In this document: piece after piece, positions 1 through 7,803 of the stretch | Numbering within the stretch: the stretch's first letter is position 1 | Layout: the number at the start of each line of letters is the position of its first letter | Source: Sphingobium chungbukense | GTDB lineage: Bacteria > Pseudomonadota > Alphaproteobacteria > Sphingomonadales > Sphingomonadaceae | Direction: 5' to 3' | Assembly: GCF_001005725.1 (NCBI RefSeq) | Contig: NZ_LBIC01000001.1 | Coordinates: 124,001-188,000, forward strand | DNA: 64,000 nt | Position numbers and translations under genes: made by a program | Notes under the pieces: model-generated | Databases searched by the model: none | What the model saw: the letters and a program-made list of their open reading frames with translations, nothing else | What the model was told of the DNA's origin: nothing

Positions 1-339
1 CAGATGGAGGGCGTTGCCCCCACAGTTTGGAAAACCGCCCAGCCATTGTGCAAGCACAGCTGTCCGGGAAGGCGCGCTTTTGCTGCTCATCAGCGCTTGC
101 CCGGCACTCTCCCGCTCCGGCGCCGCCCGCCCGAAGCGGTCCCGCCGCCAGGATGGGAACGCGGCCCGGCCGATCAGGCGGTACAGGATGAAGGCGGGCA
201 CCGGCAAGAACAGCACGAGAAGCAGCCAACTGCGCGCCGCTTCGGGCGGACGCCGCAGCGGAATGACCACCTCCATGATGAGCCGGATCGCCCATTCGAG
301 CATCAGATAAGCGAGCGTCAGGCTCGGGATGGAGATCAT
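1..339 (-). CDS. cls: Cardiolipin synthase, N-terminal part (runs off the left edge)
   Basis: An open frame starts at ATG 339 and stays open for 113 codons to the window edge, so the C-terminus lies outside. Residues ~1-60 hold two hydrophobic segments separated by a short basic stretch (LRRPPEAARSW), then LYRLIGR and a basic region, and near residue 100 LGGFPNCGGN. That order matches the membrane anchor (PLDc_N) and the pre-catalytic segment of bacterial cardiolipin synthases, which condense two phosphatidylglycerols at the inner membrane. The HKD catalytic motifs are not in the window. It follows the universal stress gene by 66 bp on the same strand and may be the last gene of the fluoride-controlled unit. 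The assignment rests on the anchor and the GGN motif only. Confidence 0.72.
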   Translation of the reverse strand, partial: MISIPSLTLAYLMLEWAIRLIMEVVIPLRRPPEAARSWLLLVLFLPVPAFILYRLIGRAAFPSWRRDRFGRAAPERESAGQALMSSKSAPSRTAVLAQWLGGFPNCGGNALHL

Positions 340-405
340 CGCGCGATGCTACCTGTCTCTGCTGCGTCGTGTCGATGCGCCCGTCAGATCACGCCCCCTT
401 CAACC

Positions 406-1266
406 TTAGCGAACCATCAGGAGCGGGATGTCCGCCTTGGCGAGCAGGTGCCGGGTGGTTCCGCCTGCGAACCATTCGATCAGCTGGTTATGCCGATAGG
501 CTCCCGTCACAAGCATATCCGCTCCCGCCAGATGGGCCTCAGTCAGGAGTTGCTGACCAAGGTTTTCGTGCGAGCGCGGCACGACGTGGAGCTGGTGCGC
601 AATCCCTGCATCGTCGAGCAGCGCTTCCAGCTTGAGCGCCGGATCACCTGCATCGCCGATCCGAATAGCGGTGACGTCAGTGGCGCCTTCCAACCAGAGC
701 GTGGCCGCCTCGATGGCGCGCCTTGCCGCATCGGAGTCGCTCAAGCCGGCAGCCACACGCGAAAAGCTCTGACCGGGCTGGGGCTTCCAGGAAACCGGGA
801 CGATCAGCACCGGTTTCTGGCTATCGAACAGCGCGGCATGCAGGGCGTCCCCGCCGTCCATGTTTCGCTCGTGGGCGATCACGACCAGCAGGTCGGCATT
901 GTTCGCCTCCTGCGTCACCACGACTTGCTCATCCCCAACGATGGTTCGCCAGGCAACGGGTGGCGCGTCCTGGGCGGCTCCTGCGGTCCATGCCACGAAA
1001 GCCGTGTGGCAGGCGGCCGATCGCTCGCTGGCCGTGCCTTCCCAATGTTCGCGCAGACGCTGCATATCGACCTCTTCGCTGGCGGCAACGAGCAGGCCGG
1101 GATCGACCACGACATTCAGCGCTTCGATTGTACAGTCCCCCACGCTCTGCGCTGCGAGAACGGCTGCATTGAGGCATGTCGCAGTGCTGTCGGCTCCGAC
1201 GATGACGGAAAGGATCTTTATGCTTTGCTCTCCTGATGCGGCCTTGCCGGGGCTTCGATCGACCAA
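406..1266 (-). CDS. Tandem universal stress protein (UspA superfamily)
   Basis: The protein has two UspA-like halves. The first begins at ILSVIVGADSTATC; the second ends in a nucleotide-binding-like segment (GGTTRHLLAKADIPLLMV). Tandem Usp proteins of ~280 residues bind nucleotides or act as stress-linked regulators in the cytoplasm. The gene is third in the clcF-DUF190-usp unit behind the fluoride riboswitch, and Usp genes are known riboswitch-linked partners. The start is uncertain. TTG at 1266 gives 286 residues but a 48-bp overlap with DUF190 and a non-Usp N-terminus. A well-placed AGGAG (1230-1234) instead points to 1221, where the codon is ATA, which would give 271 residues. Confidence 0.85.
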   Translation of the reverse strand: MVDRSPGKAASGEQSIKILSVIVGADSTATCLNAAVLAAQSVGDCTIEALNVVVDPGLLVAASEEVDMQRLREHWEGTASERSAACHTAFVAWTAGAAQDAPPVAWRTIVGDEQVVVTQEANNADLLVVIAHERNMDGGDALHAALFDSQKPVLIVPVSWKPQPGQSFSRVAAGLSDSDAARRAIEAATLWLEGATDVTAIRIGDAGDPALKLEALLDDAGIAHQLHVVPRSHENLGQQLLTEAHLAGADMLVTGAYRHNQLIEWFAGGTTRHLLAKADIPLLMVR

Positions 1267-1619
1267 TGTTCGAGCTGTTTGTAGATGACCACCTTCGTCG
1301 ACAGCAGGGCGGCATGCCGCTGGCAGAACAGTTCAAGATCGGCGCGGTGGCCGATCAGTTCGACGCACATGGTCAGATAGGGATTGCTCGTTTCCGCGCC
1401 CTGATCGAGCACCGGCCCGTGGTTGCTGAAGCCGTAATGGGTATGATGGGCTACGGCGTTCATCAGACCGGCAGCCTTGGCCTGGACGACAAGCTCACGA
1501 TAGAGCGGGCGTGCTGACCACAGCTTCCATGCCTTGCGCGGCTCTGCCGTATCACGCGGCGCCATGTAGATACGCAGCATGCCGATCTCGCTGGACGTGA
1601 GAATAGCCGTGTCAGTCAT
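1218..1619 (-). CDS. DUF190 family protein
   Basis: The protein has 133 residues when started at ATG 1619 ([19 protein letters not shown]). This start overlaps the clcF stop by 8 bp, as expected for translational coupling. Upstream in-frame codons are only overlap with clcF. DUF190 proteins are small, ferredoxin-like folded and of unsettled function. They are repeatedly found beside CrcB/Fluc or CLC-F fluoride exporters, which is the arrangement here. No catalytic residues or membrane segments are visible; a cytoplasmic regulatory or accessory role in fluoride tolerance is inferred from context. The following universal stress gene starts inside or at its end. Confidence 0.88.
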   Translation of the reverse strand: MTDTAILTSSEIGMLRIYMAPRDTAEPRKAWKLWSARPLYRELVVQAKAAGLMNAVAHHTHYGFSNHGPVLDQGAETSNPYLTMCVELIGHRADLELFCQRHAALLSTKVVIYKQLEHWSIEAPARPHQESKA

Positions 1620-3000
1620 TTTTACGAAGATCCTGCTTTGTGATCTGAGGGCGCGCGGCGCGAACGCTCCGCAGCGTAATGCCGGGGCTGATGGAAATGC
1701 GCGGATGCTTGGGGACGGCAATCTGCTGAGACAGGTAGATGCCGCTGTGGCCTGAGCACAGATAGGCGACGAAACAGGCTACGGCGATGTAGACGGCATG
1801 GGTAGCACCGAACAGTTCGATGCCCATGATGGTGCAGGCCAAAGGCGTGTTCGCTGCCCCGGCAAAGACAGCAACGAACCCGAGACCGGCAAAAAGATCG
1901 ACAGGAGCGCCGAATAGGGTGCCAAGGGCGTGGCCGAGCGCCGCGCCGATGAAGAACAGCGGCGTTACCTCGCCTCCCTTGAAGCCGGTGCCCAGCGTCA
2001 CGACCGTGAACAGCAGCTTGAGCGCCCAACTCCAGTAGTCAGGCCCCGGCGCGAAAAAGCCGGCGATGGTGGGTGTCGAGGCGTCGGGCGCCCAGACGCC
2101 GAGGCCAAGATAGTCGCGCGTACCGAGCAGATAGACCAGAGCGATCACCGCCAGGCCGCCCAGGAAGGGACGCAGCGGCCCGAAGCGGACGTGGCGCTTC
2201 ACGAAGTCGCCGAAGCCGTGCGACAGTTCGGAGAACAGCAGGCCGACCAGTCCAAACGCCACACCGGCAACGCCCGCCTCGAGCAGAAGCACCGGGTCGA
2301 CGGCAATCGGTCCGACCGCGCGCTGGAGATAGTCGATATGGTACAATCCGTGGTGGATTCCCCACTGGTGACAGGTCCAGTCGCCGACAATCGCAGCTAT
2401 CAGTACCGGCACCAGCGCCCGATATTCCACACGGCCGACTGCCAGCACTTCGAGAGCGAAAACGGCGCCTGCCAGCGGTGTGCCGAAAACGGCCCCGAAA
2501 CCTGCGGCAATACCCGCCATCAGGATGATGCGGGTACTCTCGGCATCAAGCCGAAACATCGTGGCGAAGGCGCTGGCAAGGCTGCCGCCCAGCTGCACAG
2601 CCGTCCCTTCGCGCCCGGCCGAGCCGCCGAACAGGTGCGTGACAACGGTGCCGAGGAAGATTAGCGGCGCCATGCGCAAAGGTACGCCGCCGCCCGGTTC
2701 ATGGACCTGCTCGACGATCAGGTTGTTGCCGCCTTCGACGCTGCGGCCAAACAGATGATAGAGCAGCCCGACCGCGAACCCGCCGACCGGCAGGAGGAAC
2801 AGCAGCCATGGATGCGCAAAGCGCGTGCGCGTGGCAATATCCAGGCTCCAGAGGAAGGCTGCGCAGAGACTGCCCACCGCCGCCGCCATGGGAACAAGGA
2901 GCGCCAGCCAACGCAACACGGACAGAGCATGGTCGTGCCGGTCCCGAACAAAGGTCAGGACGTTCAGGTTCGACAGCAATATTGCGAATTTAGCGCGCAC
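1612..3000 (-). CDS. CLC-F type fluoride/proton antiporter
   Basis: A polytopic CLC-family protein of 462 residues. The three filter signatures are those I associate with the fluoride-specific CLC-F clade: GGNN near residue 90 in place of GSGIP, GREGT at ~129-133 in place of GREGP, and [12 protein letters not shown] near residue 345. CLC-F proteins expel F- in exchange for protons across the inner membrane. The GTG start at 3000 has an AAGGAGG Shine-Dalgarno 6 nt upstream. A fluoride riboswitch lies directly upstream, which independently supports F- over Cl- as substrate. First gene of a coupled operon with DUF190 and a universal stress protein. Confidence 0.9.
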   Translation of the reverse strand: MRAKFAILLSNLNVLTFVRDRHDHALSVLRWLALLVPMAAAVGSLCAAFLWSLDIATRTRFAHPWLLFLLPVGGFAVGLLYHLFGRSVEGGNNLIVEQVHEPGGGVPLRMAPLIFLGTVVTHLFGGSAGREGTAVQLGGSLASAFATMFRLDAESTRIILMAGIAAGFGAVFGTPLAGAVFALEVLAVGRVEYRALVPVLIAAIVGDWTCHQWGIHHGLYHIDYLQRAVGPIAVDPVLLLEAGVAGVAFGLVGLLFSELSHGFGDFVKRHVRFGPLRPFLGGLAVIALVYLLGTRDYLGLGVWAPDASTPTIAGFFAPGPDYWSWALKLLFTVVTLGTGFKGGEVTPLFFIGAALGHALGTLFGAPVDLFAGLGFVAVFAGAANTPLACTIMGIELFGATHAVYIAVACFVAYLCSGHSGIYLSQQIAVPKHPRISISPGITLRSVRAARPQITKQDLRKND

Positions 3001-3025
3001 GATTCCTCCTTGTTGCGAAAACGCA

Positions 3026-3085
3026 TCAGGTAGGAATCATCAGCCCGAAGGCGGTTCGGCCGAAGCCCGGCGGAAATCCATCGCC
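3026..3085 (-). ncRNA. Fluoride riboswitch (crcB RNA motif)
   Basis: Read on the minus strand the segment opens with GGCGATGG and a GCC that can close a short stem. It continues to AACCGCC, a UUCG loop and GGCTGATGATTCCTACCTG. This is the conserved order of fluoride aptamers, whose 3' half ends in CUGAUG followed by a C/UCCUAC block. The right-hand stem CCGCC/GGC(U)G and the pseudoknot-forming 5' loop are in the expected places. It ends ~16 nt before the Shine-Dalgarno of the CLC-F gene, so control of translation or read-through by fluoride is the likely mode. Confidence 0.88.
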
Positions 3086-3094
3086 TTGCCGGCG

Positions 3095-3123
3095 CATATC
3101 GTATGGCGAATGCGTTTGGTCAA
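3095..3123 (-). promoter_or_regulatory. Putative promoter of the fluoride operon
   Basis: On the minus strand a -35-like TTGACC (3118-3123) is separated by 17 nt from a -10-like GATATG (3095-3100). Transcription would begin a few bases before the riboswitch, at about 3088, which fits an aptamer at the very 5' end of the transcript. The -10 element is weak (three of six consensus positions), so this is a positional inference. Confidence 0.5.
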
Positions 3124-3746
3124 GCAGCAACGCATGCGGAGGTGGATCTGTACGGCAACTTCATGCCTCTCCTGCGCTGGAAGCTGTCAGTCGCCTTTCG
3201 GCCAACCCTGCGCATTCCTGAAACGATTATCAGGGCGTCAGGAATGCCGGGTGTTGGACGAGGATCTGCCATTCCCGGCCGGGCTTATGAACGCAGGGTT
3301 TGTCCCAGGCCCGGTCATACACGGACTGACCGCCAATGAGCGCATTGCTGCCTTCCTATCCTCGCCATCCAGCTGCCAAATTCCAACGCATAGCTTCGGC
3401 CTTTCCGCTGCTTGCGCATATACGCGTTCGAGATATGCTGTTCCCAGCTCGAAACGGCATGTCGGATGCTGACAAAGTCGGCCTTCAGGTACGGAGGAGC
3501 GGACTATCAGGAGCCGCTCCGCCCAGAGGGGGAAACAAACAGAAATACTTAAAATAGAGCAAAAATCTGCTCAAGAAATGCACAATGGTCGTGCAGACGG
3601 AGCAGAACGCGGCTTGGCTAGGGTTAACCGGTTCGGTAACGTTGCGCCTTATTCGGGGGCTTTCTTTTGGCTCCCATTCGCGAGCGTTGCAGGCCGCCAC
3701 TGCGCAGGAGTGGGAGGCCGAGTTGTGCGGACACTAGGGGGACTGC
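3124..3746. other. Gap between the fluoride operon and the Zorya system
   Basis: About 620 bp with no gene I can support. Short open frames on the plus strand (for example 3103-3339 and 3336-3557) have no recognisable domain, no good ribosome-binding site and mixed codon use. The last 200 bp are AT-richer than the surroundings and contain two small inverted repeats, GAGCA-6 nt-TGCTC (3557-3572) and GCAC-7 nt-GTGC (3580-3594). They are likely to hold the zorA promoter and its control, but no clear -35/-10 pair is visible. This stretch probably contains the left junction of the defence block. Confidence 0.5.
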
Positions 3747-5672
3747 GTGGGAATTACCGAATGGCTCGGTCATGGGCTAATATTTTTCTTTACTCAAGTT
3801 CCGCTCATCGGCGATGCGATGGCGGCATTCTTGGCAGTAGTTCTCATTGGGACAGCCTTTGCGATCGCCCATCGCTATAAGCGGGAGCATCACCAGCCCC
3901 TAGCTTCCGCAATTGAAGCGCGCGTACGCCTGATCGATGAGGTAACCGGCGGCAGTATGGCGGATGCCGATGCCGCACGGCTCGCCTTTGCACGACGTTT
4001 TAATGATATCGATGAGCAGATGATGGATGCGGCTCATCCGGAGGTGCTTCCGCTTCGCCGAACTTGGGAAGAATACCGCGAAACTATTGTCGATCCTGGT
4101 GCAGACGTGTTGAAAAATGCGGGGCGCCCCGAACATTTTTTTGTTAATATCGGCGAGCATCATCGCGGACTTAATTGGTTTGCGAATATTTTTATTGCGA
4201 TCGGTTTGCTCATTACCTTTTTGGGCATCATTGCAGCTCTTTCGACCCTAGATTTCAGCGGCGGGGTTGATGCCATGCAGGAGCGGCTCAACGAGCTGAT
4301 GAAAGTGGCTGGGGCCAAATTCTGGGCGTCGGTGGGCGGTATCGTCGCTTCAATTGTATTGCGCTCGTACGATTACCGTTTTGGCAAGCGCATCAACGAT
4401 GGTCTTTCGGCGCTGTGTGATGGGCTGGAGCACGGGATGGCCTATTTGCCCCCTCAGCGCATCGCGGCCGATCAACTCGAGCAGCTTAAGGAGCAGACGC
4501 CGGCGCTTCGGACATTTTCCGAACAATTAGCAGCGGCCCTCGACGGCGCGCTTGAAAAGCAGATGGCGCCCATGATCAGCCATCTGGGATCGATTCAACA
4601 GGGCATCGACAAGATCACCGGCGGCGGTGGTGACGCTGTCCGGGATGCCATTGTTTCGGGCGCTGGCGCTGAGATGGCGGGCCTGGCCGAAGCAATTGGC
4701 GTAATGACCGCCTCGATGGCGACGATGGCAGACCGTTTCGAAAAGCAAACCGGTGAAGCGGATAAACAGATCGAAGAAGCTGTGCGCCGCTTTGGCCAAG
4801 CCTCTGAAGAGATGAGGGCGGCCTTCGGTGACCTCAATAAGAATTTCGGCGTCATCGCAGACCGTATGCGCGAAGAAAACGAGCAAACCAGTGCCATGGC
4901 CCGCCAGCGCATGGACGAGCTGCTCTCCAATCTGGGTGCCACGTTGGACGAAATGAAAGCAGGCTTGGCCGCAGCGGCAGGCAAAATGGGCGAAGCCTCG
5001 GCCGACGCGGCGAACAACGCTGCGCGCATCGGTCAAGAAGCGCTGGAAACCTCGTTCTCGAACTTTGTCGAAAAGTTCAACGCCACTGGCGCGCCGCTCG
5101 TAGCGAGCATGAAGGGAGCGGGCGATGCGATCGCCTCGTCGGCCGACAGGCTAGCGAGCGCACAGGGCGCTATAGGCGACCACGCGCGCGCGATAGAGCA
5201 AGTCGCTACGCGTTCGAATGATTTGGCTACCGCTTTCGGGACTGTCGCCAATGATGTCGAGGCGGCCAGCGCACCTGTACGCCAGTCAGCGCTTGCAATC
5301 GCCGAAGCGGTCAAATCGGTCGAGACGGTAGTATCGAAAAACGCGCAATCGTCGGAAAGCGCACGCGAGGAAATGCGCCAGCTCGCTACTTCGCTCAATC
5401 AGACCGCGTCGGCAGCCTCGTCGGCCTGGTCTGAATATCGGGCACGGTTCGAGGAAGTGGACCGTGCGCTTGGCGATGCGATTCAGAAGATTTCTGACGC
5501 TGCGGGCAATCATGCCTCGAACCTCAATGAGCGGGTTGGCCAGATCGACAAGGCGCTTGGCGAAGGTGTCGCTCAGCTTGCCGGTGCGCTCGAACCGTTG
5601 ACGACCTTGCGCGACACGGTTGAGGAGCTCGCCGGAATCCTAGCGAACCAAAGCCGGGAAGCTACTGAATAA
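3747..5672 (+). CDS. zorA: Zorya protein ZorA (MotA-like motor subunit with coiled tail)
   Basis: The protein has 641 residues and a GTG start preceded by AGGGGG at 4-5 nt. A membrane segment lies at ~24-41. The MotA/ExbB-like core follows, with segments at ~142-165 (LNWFANIFIAIGLLITFLG) and ~190-212 (AKFWASVGGIVASIVL). From ~230 to the end runs a long Ala/Glu-rich helical region, including repeats of AxxMxxMADRFE type, which is the cytoplasmic tail typical of ZorA. In Zorya systems, ZorA5ZorB2 forms a proton-driven complex in the inner membrane that senses phage entry and passes a signal down the tail. Its stop overlaps the zorB ATG by one base (TAATG). Confidence 0.93.
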   Translation: MGITEWLGHGLIFFFTQVPLIGDAMAAFLAVVLIGTAFAIAHRYKREHHQPLASAIEARVRLIDEVTGGSMADADAARLAFARRFNDIDEQMMDAAHPEVLPLRRTWEEYRETIVDPGADVLKNAGRPEHFFVNIGEHHRGLNWFANIFIAIGLLITFLGIIAALSTLDFSGGVDAMQERLNELMKVAGAKFWASVGGIVASIVLRSYDYRFGKRINDGLSALCDGLEHGMAYLPPQRIAADQLEQLKEQTPALRTFSEQLAAALDGALEKQMAPMISHLGSIQQGIDKITGGGGDAVRDAIVSGAGAEMAGLAEAIGVMTASMATMADRFEKQTGEADKQIEEAVRRFGQASEEMRAAFGDLNKNFGVIADRMREENEQTSAMARQRMDELLSNLGATLDEMKAGLAAAAGKMGEASADAANNAARIGQEALETSFSNFVEKFNATGAPLVASMKGAGDAIASSADRLASAQGAIGDHARAIEQVATRSNDLATAFGTVANDVEAASAPVRQSALAIAEAVKSVETVVSKNAQSSESAREEMRQLATSLNQTASAASSAWSEYRARFEEVDRALGDAIQKISDAAGNHASNLNERVGQIDKALGEGVAQLAGALEPLTTLRDTVEELAGILANQSREATE

Positions 5673-6400
5673 TGGACGGTGTCGTTCGCCGGAGGCACGC
5701 CGACGAAGGTGAAAGCTACTTCATGTCCATGACCGACATGATGGTTGGCTTGCTCCTGATCTTTATCATTCTCTTGGCCTACTTCGCGCTTCAGCTTCAA
5801 TCGAAAACCGCCGAGCTGACAGGGGCCAACCAGACCCGGGCTGAGATTCTCAACGATCTCCAACAGTCACTCAAGGACAAGGGGCTGCAAGTCGAGATCG
5901 ACACCAAGACGGGAGTGTTGCGACTGCCCGACGACGTTCTTTTTGACAAAGGCCAGTGGGAACTGACCGATAGGGGCCAGGCCGCGATTAGCAAGGTCGC
6001 GAGCGCCATGGTCGAAGTATTGCCGTGCTTTACCACATCGAACCTCTGCAAAGGGGCTCGCTCGTCGCATCTCATCGATGCCGTTTTCGTCGAGGGCCAC
6101 ACTGATTCCGACGCCATGGTGGGCGCAATGAACAACTATGGCCTTTCGGTGCGCAGGGCCGAAACAACTTTCAGCATGTTGCAACGCAATCAGCCAGATT
6201 TGCAGGAATTCCGCAACAAGCCCGAAGGTGAGGCCCGATCGGCTCCGATTCTGGGGCTCAGCGGTTACGGTCCCGACCGGCCGATTGCTTCAGGTCACAG
6301 CGAAGTGGCCAAGAAACGCAATCGGCGAATCGATTTGCGTTTCCTAATGACTACGCCGAGCACGGGCCTCGATCAGGATATTCTGAGGCAAAAAAAATGA
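5672..6400 (+). CDS. zorB: Zorya protein ZorB (MotB/OmpA-like)
   Basis: A 242-residue protein with one N-terminal membrane helix (MVGLLLIFIILLAYF) preceded by SMTD; Asp22 sits where MotB-type proteins carry the proton-binding aspartate. A periplasmic OmpA-like peptidoglycan-binding domain follows, with EGHTDSDAM near residue 140, LSVRRAE, and NRRIDLRF near the end. Together with ZorA it forms the envelope-anchored motor. It overlaps zorA by one base and zorC by four (ATGA), indicating tight translational coupling. Length and domain order agree with ZorB. Confidence 0.93.
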   Translation: MDGVVRRRHADEGESYFMSMTDMMVGLLLIFIILLAYFALQLQSKTAELTGANQTRAEILNDLQQSLKDKGLQVEIDTKTGVLRLPDDVLFDKGQWELTDRGQAAISKVASAMVEVLPCFTTSNLCKGARSSHLIDAVFVEGHTDSDAMVGAMNNYGLSVRRAETTFSMLQRNQPDLQEFRNKPEGEARSAPILGLSGYGPDRPIASGHSEVAKKRNRRIDLRFLMTTPSTGLDQDILRQKK

Positions 6401-7797
6401 GCTTCTTGCGCACCGCGATCGCACGGATGGAAGCGCTGGCAGGTGCGGGCTTGGCGAAGCCGCCAACGACCCAGCCTGAATTGCAGCGGCAGTTCGCTAA
6501 GATCGCAGCAGCGGAAATCGGCGAAACAGAGCCGATCATCCAGCTAAAGCCATTTTTGCGCGAAGCGGCGCACACCGGCGCCAATCAGCTTCCGCGGTAT
6601 CAGCTTAATCGGGTGCTGCGGGGAGCTTGGTGCGATCCGGAATTTGATGAATTGGGATCCGCTGCCATTGACCGCGTGGTTGGAGAGCCGAGGCGCAGTT
6701 CGGACCAGGCCGTAATTGACGGCTATCTGACTTATTTCCCTTATGATCGCCCTATCATGGGCAAACTCGCAAGTGTTGCTTCAAGTGCGGCGCGGCGGCA
6801 TGACTGGGCGTGGCGCGACAGGGCTAGACGCTGGGATATGTTCGCTCCCCAGCAAGGCCCGTCGAACGTGGCCGTCGATTTTGTGTCATGCGACACGGAC
6901 GGAATGGCGCAAATCATGAGAGAAACGGGTCTGGGGGTAAACCTTGCTGCCAGCAGGTTTGGGCAAGCGACTTTTGCAAAAACTTGCATCGCGACCGCCG
7001 CCTTGTCGCCTAGCCAAGCGCTTGGCGCTCAGCGCAATTTGCTCGCGCTCTTCGACCGCGATGCGCTCGCCGGGCAACTCGAATTGGTCGTGCGTGCGTT
7101 GCTGGAACCTTGGGTCAGCGCCAAACCTGACCCACAGCATCGCAAGGCAATCTCGGCCTTTCTCCTGGACCAGGTCGGTGATCCGCGTATTCAGCGCACC
7201 CGCTGGGACCGGATCGTGCGCTCGTTATCCGAGGCCATCGGTGAAGCGCGTGCCCGCGAGATTGCCCAAGTCTTCAAGCGCTGGCTCACTGAAGTGGCCA
7301 TGCGCGAGTTTTTCCGCGCCATAGCCAAGACAACAGACCGCCCGGATCAATGGGCACAGCGTGAAAAATTCTGGATGGCCTATCTCGATGAGGGTCTTGT
7401 TACCGACGCTTGGCCGGCATTGGGCATCCGCGCGCGCAATCAGATCGAGCATCTCATCCGCCAAAGCGGTGAACGCCCCGAATTCGGAATTATCCAAGGG
7501 GGACCAGCGTCATCTTCGTCGATCATCATGCAAATCGGTGATCTCAGGATTTCAGAGTGGAGCGACAATGGCTCATGCCGGTTTTGGCGAGATGATGATC
7601 CTGATGCACCGGCGCTTTACGCAAAAGTCTACGACGGCGGCAAACTGCGGACGACCAGTGGGCGGGCCGATTTCGAATTCGAATCGCATGTGCCGGCAAG
7701 CCCTGGTTGGGAAAACAAGTTCGCTGGACTGATCCACCGCCGTGCCGCCATCGCCCACCCCCGCTTCGGCAGGGGACGGACCCGAAACGGGAATTGA
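6397..7797 (+). CDS. zorC: Zorya protein ZorC (EH-signature domain)
   Basis: A soluble protein of 466 residues, lacking membrane segments or a nucleotide-binding motif. It is placed by position (second to third gene of a zorABCD operon) and by the C-terminal half. There, tryptophan- and aromatic-rich stretches such as REKFWMAYLDEG and SEWSDNGSCRFW resemble the EH_Signature domain that defines ZorC. ZorC is required in type I Zorya and is reported to bind DNA. The ATGA overlap with zorB and the 6-bp gap to zorD make it an operon member. Recognition is partly by synteny. Confidence 0.85.
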   Translation: MSFLRTAIARMEALAGAGLAKPPTTQPELQRQFAKIAAAEIGETEPIIQLKPFLREAAHTGANQLPRYQLNRVLRGAWCDPEFDELGSAAIDRVVGEPRRSSDQAVIDGYLTYFPYDRPIMGKLASVASSAARRHDWAWRDRARRWDMFAPQQGPSNVAVDFVSCDTDGMAQIMRETGLGVNLAASRFGQATFAKTCIATAALSPSQALGAQRNLLALFDRDALAGQLELVVRALLEPWVSAKPDPQHRKAISAFLLDQVGDPRIQRTRWDRIVRSLSEAIGEARAREIAQVFKRWLTEVAMREFFRAIAKTTDRPDQWAQREKFWMAYLDEGLVTDAWPALGIRARNQIEHLIRQSGERPEFGIIQGGPASSSSIIMQIGDLRISEWSDNGSCRFWRDDDPDAPALYAKVYDGGKLRTTSGRADFEFESHVPASPGWENKFAGLIHRRAAIAHPRFGRGRTRNGN

Positions 7798-7803
7798 TCA
7801 ATT

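Noticed and set aside
4..1236. A 410-codon plus-strand frame across the universal stress gene
   Set aside because: It has no recognisable domain and is the antisense shadow of clear genes in GC-rich DNA.
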